Shown one piece after another: positions 60,971-64,000 of a stretch of 64,000 nt of DNA. Under the pieces are notes generated by a model. That model searched no databases. It worked only from the letters and a program-made list of their open reading frames with translations, and was not told where the DNA came from. How positions within the stretch are numbered: position 1 is the first letter of the stretch; every line of letters begins with the position of its first letter. Source of the DNA: Acidobacteriota bacterium (GTDB lineage Bacteria > Acidobacteriota > Thermoanaerobaculia > Multivoradales > Multivoraceae); NCBI GenBank assembly GCA_028877275.1, contig JAPPFP010000010.1:1-64000 (forward strand), written 5' to 3'. A program made the position numbers and the translations under genes.

Positions 60971-62085
60971 CAGGCGGCCTCCTGCCGTTCCAGACCGGAG
61001 ATCAGCCGGTCCTTCCACACCCTTTCGCTGCCTATGCTGAGCGCGAGCAGCTTGGAGCGGCGGTAGTAGAGGTGGCAATCGGACTCCCAGGTGAAGCCGA
61101 TGCCGCCGTGGGTCTGGATGTTCTCCTTCGAGGCGAAGTGGAAGGCCTGCGTCGCGGCCACGCGCGCGGCGGCCGCGGCGACCGGCAGCTCGGGCGCGTC
61201 GGTCGACAGCGCCCAGGCGCCGTAGTAGCAGTTCGCCCGGGCGAGTTCGTTCTTGATGTACATGTCAGCGAGCTTGTGCTTGATCGCCTGGAAGGAGCCG
61301 ATCGGCCGGCCGAAGGCGTAGCGGCCCTTGGCGTAGCCGATCGCCATCTGGAGGCAGGCGTCGGCGCCGCCGAGCTGCTCCATGGCGAACAGCACCGCGG
61401 CGCGGTTGAACACCGCATCCTTGGTCGCCCAGCCCTGGCCGGCTTCGCCGAGCAACTCGGCCTCGGCGCCGTCGAAGGTGATCCTGGCGTGGGAGCGGGA
61501 GGGATCAAGCGTGTCGACCGGCTCACGGGAGACACCTTCGGCGGCGAGGTCGACGACCGCCAGCGAGGCGCCCTCTCCGTCCTTTGCCACGACGACGCAG
61601 AGGTCCGCGACGTCGCCGTCGGGTACCGGCATCTTCGTGCCGGACAGCCGGCCGTCCCTGAGCGTCGCCTGGAGGTTCGCCACCGTGGCCTGCCCCGGGC
61701 CTTCGGAGAGGGCGAAGGTGCCTATGCTCTCACCCGAAGCGAGCCTGGGCAGCAGTCTCTCCTTCTGCTCCTCCGAGCCGCCCTGAAGAATCGCTTCGGC
61801 GGCGAGGTAGACCGACGACGAGAAGGGAACCGGCGCGATGGCGCGGCCCATCTCCTCGGCCACGACGCAGAGTTCGAGATAGCCGAAGCCGATACCGCCG
61901 ACCTCCTCGGGGATCGCGATCCCGGGAGACTCGTTGGCGCAGATCTGCTGCCACAGATCGCGGGCGAACGGTTCGTCCGTATCCTCCAGCACCCGTCGGG
62001 GCACGGTCGTGTCGCAGGCGGCGCGCAGGAAGTCGCGCGTCTGCTGTTTCAATGCCTTCTGGGCATCCGAGAAATCGAAGTTCAT
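60970..62085 (-). CDS. Acyl-CoA dehydrogenase family protein, subunit B-like
   Basis: A 371-residue partner. IPEEVGGIGFGYLELCVVAEEMGRA, FALSEGPGQ and THGGIGFTWESDCHLYYRRSK are typical of the shorter, more divergent subunit of paired dehydrogenases. AGGAG precedes ATG 62085. The pair is translated from one message (TGATG junction), so a 1:1 complex is plausible. An RNase-Z-like hydrolase lies upstream on the same strand. Confidence 0.88.
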   Translation of the reverse strand: MNFDFSDAQKALKQQTRDFLRAACDTTVPRRVLEDTDEPFARDLWQQICANESPGIAIPEEVGGIGFGYLELCVVAEEMGRAIAPVPFSSSVYLAAEAILQGGSEEQKERLLPRLASGESIGTFALSEGPGQATVANLQATLRDGRLSGTKMPVPDGDVADLCVVVAKDGEGASLAVVDLAAEGVSREPVDTLDPSRSHARITFDGAEAELLGEAGQGWATKDAVFNRAAVLFAMEQLGGADACLQMAIGYAKGRYAFGRPIGSFQAIKHKLADMYIKNELARANCYYGAWALSTDAPELPVAAAAARVAATQAFHFASKENIQTHGGIGFTWESDCHLYYRRSKLLALSIGSERVWKDRLISGLERQEAA

Positions 62086-62137
62086 TGCTGCTCCTGGTCA
62101 GTTTCGGACGCGGAGTGTACCAGCGAAGGGAGGCTTT

Positions 62138-62890
62138 TCAGATGTCGTAGATCCGCCCCTCCGCGAGCGCCTCGATCTCCAGATCACGGCGGTCGACCAT
62201 GTCGTCGCCGAGGTGGGTGAGCAGTATCCTTCGGCAGTCCAGGAGGTGGCGGCGCGCGAGGAGTTCTCTGTAGTTCAGGTGGTTCGGAATCGGCCGGTCG
62301 TAGGAGTTGCATTCGCAGATGAAGAGGTCGGCGTCCGCGGCCGCTTCGACCAGGGCTTCCGTCCATTCCGTGTCGCCGGAGAAGGCGAGCGTTCGGCCGC
62401 CGTACTCGACCCGCAGCGCGTAGCTCGGCGCGCCGGACGGGTGGACGACCTCGAAGGGCGTTACGCGCAGGCCGTTGACCGTGGCCGGGCGGTGCTCGTG
62501 GAGCTCGAGGAACTCGACATCGAAGGCCCGCTTGCGCCGGGAGGAGCCCGGGTACAGAGTCTCGGTCGCCTGCCGGAGTCTCTCCCGCAGGCCGGGGGGT
62601 CCCGCCAGGGTCAGCGGGGTGGTGCGGCGGGCCCGGTAGTGGGCGTCACTCAACAGGAAGGGCAGACCGCCGAAGTGGTCCCCGTGCAGGTGGGTGATGA
62701 GGATCGTGCGGATCGTCGCCGGCTCGATGCCTCGAGCCTTCATCGCGGCGAGAGATGTTGCGCCGCAGTCGAGCAGGGTCGGAGAAAGAGGGCCGAGGCT
62801 CGTCTGGCCGCTCAGGAGGAAGCAGGTATGCAGGCGGCCGCCGCTGCTGAAGGCGTCGCCGCAGCCGAGGACCTGCAGTTGGAGCGTCAT
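62138..62890 (-). CDS. MBL-fold hydrolase, ribonuclease Z-like
   Basis: A 250-residue cytoplasmic metallo-beta-lactamase fold protein. LQVLGCGDAFSSGG opens the domain; THLHGDHFGGLPF is the HxHxDH motif; later ligands are in FSGDTEWT and LTHLGDDM. It lacks the clear exosite insert of true RNase Z, so it may instead be a cyclic nucleotide phosphodiesterase-like or beta-lactamase-like hydrolase. It precedes the dehydrogenase pair by 52 bp and is divergent from the enoyl-CoA hydratase gene (148 bp between starts). Confidence 0.85.
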   Translation of the reverse strand: MTLQLQVLGCGDAFSSGGRLHTCFLLSGQTSLGPLSPTLLDCGATSLAAMKARGIEPATIRTILITHLHGDHFGGLPFLLSDAHYRARRTTPLTLAGPPGLRERLRQATETLYPGSSRRKRAFDVEFLELHEHRPATVNGLRVTPFEVVHPSGAPSYALRVEYGGRTLAFSGDTEWTEALVEAAADADLFICECNSYDRPIPNHLNYRELLARRHLLDCRRILLTHLGDDMVDRRDLEIEALAEGRIYDI

Positions 62891-63038
62891 CCGGGTGTGA
62901 GTCAGGTTCCGCGGGTCGCTGGTGCGGTCATGGCCGTTCCCGCGGGCGGACGGCATGATAGAGCACGCGACGCGGAACGGATGGCCCGTGGGGGCAGCGG
63001 CCCGAACAGCGGTTCGTCGAAACAGGAAGGAGAGGTAC

Positions 63039-63830
63039 ATGGGAGGCCATACGAACTTCGAGACGATCCGGGTTGACAAGGACGGCAACCTGGGATTCCT
63101 GACACTGGCGCGCCCCGGGCGGCTGAACGCCGTCGACGGGACGATGCTGCGCGAACTGGCGGAAGCAGCGAGCTGGTTCGATCGCCAGAGCGAGGTCGAT
63201 GCCGTCATCCTTCGCGGCGAGGGACGCGCGTTCTGCGCCGGGGCCGACCTGAAGGCGATGGGCGGCGCTTCGGAGTTGAACTGGCGGCAGCGCCGCGAGG
63301 CGGGCCAGCTCGGCCGCCGGGCGATGGACGCACTCGAGCAGATGCGAGCGCTGACAGTGTCCCAGGTCCAGGGTTACGCCGTCGGTGGAGGCTTCCTCCT
63401 GATGGTGGCGTGCGACCTGCGGGTCGTTGCGGAGGACGCCGTGTTCTTCATCCCCGAAGTCGAACTGGGACTCCCCCTGGCCTGGGGCGGGGTGCCGAGG
63501 ATGGTGCGGGAGATCGGACCGGCTCTGACCAAGGAACTGATCATCACCTGCCGCCGCTTCGGGCCCTCCGAGGTGGCGCCGATGGTCAACCGGATCGTGC
63601 CGCCGGATCGGCTCGAGGAGGAAACCCTGGATCTTGCCCGGTCCCTGGCCTCGATGCCCACGGTACCGGCGGCGATCACGAAAGACCACGTGAATGCCGT
63701 CTGCCGAGCCATCGCGGGCGCCACCGACTTCGCCGACGGCGACACCCTGCAGTGGGTGAGGGGCGATGCCGAGTCGGAGGCGGCCCGGGTGCGCTACACG
63801 GAACGCACCCTCGGCGGCAAGAGCGGCTGA
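63039..63830 (+). CDS. Enoyl-CoA hydratase/isomerase family protein
   Basis: A 263-residue crotonase-fold enzyme. RGEGRAFCAGADLKAM and VQGYAVGGGFLLMVACDLRV form the CoA-binding and oxyanion regions. The usual first catalytic Glu may lie in IPEVELGLPL, but full hydratase residues could not be confirmed, so isomerase or hydrolase activity is possible. GGAAGGAGAGG precedes ATG 63039. It is near two acyl-CoA dehydrogenases on the other strand, in keeping with beta-oxidation of an unknown acid. Confidence 0.88.
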   Translation: MGGHTNFETIRVDKDGNLGFLTLARPGRLNAVDGTMLRELAEAASWFDRQSEVDAVILRGEGRAFCAGADLKAMGGASELNWRQRREAGQLGRRAMDALEQMRALTVSQVQGYAVGGGFLLMVACDLRVVAEDAVFFIPEVELGLPLAWGGVPRMVREIGPALTKELIITCRRFGPSEVAPMVNRIVPPDRLEEETLDLARSLASMPTVPAAITKDHVNAVCRAIAGATDFADGDTLQWVRGDAESEAARVRYTERTLGGKSG

Positions 63831-63853
63831 GGAGAGTCGACCACCTTGCCGAC

Positions 63854-64000
63854 TCAGTCGGCCGGCGCCTTGTGGACCCGGCCGGCTCGCATGACGAAGC
63901 GGACATCCTGGAGCCGGGTCACGTCGGCGATCGGGTCACCTTCGACCGCGATCAGGTCGGCCGCCTTGCCGGCCGTGATCGAGCCGGTCTCTTCCCAGAT
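63854..64000 (-). CDS. Amidohydrolase family protein, C-terminal fragment
   Basis: Only the last 48 codons are present; the rest lies beyond the window edge. EETGSITAGKAADLIAVEGDP is the standard C-terminal beta-sandwich motif of metal-dependent amidohydrolases (imidazolonepropionase/prolidase-like secreted type), followed by VRFVMRAGRVHK. The stop is at 63854. The substrate cannot be judged from this piece. Confidence 0.8.
   Translation of the reverse strand: MWEETGSITAGKAADLIAVEGDPIADVTRLQDVRFVMRAGRVHKAPAD

Noticed and set aside
1..64000. tRNA, rRNA, riboswitch, integrase or transposase genes
   Set aside because: No conserved tRNA arms, rRNA sequence, riboswitch-like leader or recombinase motifs were recognised by eye. 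A covariance-model scan would be needed to exclude small RNAs.

Overview
The window is a GC-rich, gene-dense stretch of chromosome, most likely from an Acidobacteriota bacterium (possibly Thermoanaerobaculia-like). The lineage call rests on three tandem copies of the 'VWFA-related acidobacterial' protein family, a PVC-type CxxCH membrane-bound dehydrogenase-like protein, three DUF4159 proteins, and the abundance of CoA-transferases, acyl-CoA dehydrogenases and amidohydrolases. I could not run a phylogeny. I see no rRNA, tRNA, CRISPR array, prophage or transposase gene. Both window edges cut genes: a CoA-transferase on the left and an amidohydrolase on the right.

Layout. 1-10.5 kb: two-domain CoA-transferase, nucleoside-type MFS transporter, TIM-barrel sugar isomerase, then DUF4159, a secreted metallo-beta-lactamase and a PQQ-type propeller, a secreted DUF255/thioredoxin protein, and AlkD. 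10.5-17.1 kb: a lipoprotein joining sialidase, cyclohexadienyl-dehydratase-like and chorismate-mutase domains; then, on the minus strand, an Lrp regulator, a TPP enzyme and two beta-decarboxylating dehydrogenases. 17.1-22.1 kb: phenylalanine/tyrosine degradation (aminotransferase, HPPD, phenylalanine hydroxylase) and a convergent amidase. 22.2-28.5 kb: three VWFA paralogues, a VOC protein, and a peroxiredoxin with an in-frame UGA at the catalytic Cys position. 28.6-43.9 kb: a secreted unknown, a PVC cytochrome-like protein, PIG-L deacetylase, dnaE, comEC, miaA, a TPR lipoprotein, an isochorismatase and a secreted unknown. 43.9-59.7 kb: one long co-directional MoxR/Bat-type locus with two DUF4159 proteins, three VWA/DUF58-type proteins, a caspase-fold protein lacking its Cys, a TPR-gluzincin and a giant DUF4175 protein. 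59.7-64 kb: two paired acyl-CoA dehydrogenases, an RNase-Z-like hydrolase, an enoyl-CoA hydratase and the amidohydrolase fragment.

Main points of interest. (1) The probable selenocysteine peroxiredoxin: UGA replaces the peroxidatic Cys and a 9-bp hairpin with a GG-starting loop lies 23 nt downstream. (2) The sialidase-PheC-AroQ fusion lipoprotein. (3) Two copies of a 150-180 bp foldback element with conserved ends (GCCTG...CAGGC), different arms and a shared core, one sitting in frame in a protein linker. (4) A dispersed GTGCGCCGGC hairpin family, one copy of which appears to supply a start codon. (5) A recurrent TANNNT box 6-9 nt upstream of start codons, suggesting leaderless mRNAs alongside Shine-Dalgarno genes. 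(6) The 16-kb MoxR/Bat locus and its unusual partners.

Gene starts were chosen from ribosome-binding sites, signal peptides, overlaps with upstream stops and family lengths. All function calls are from motif and family recognition by eye, not from searches.
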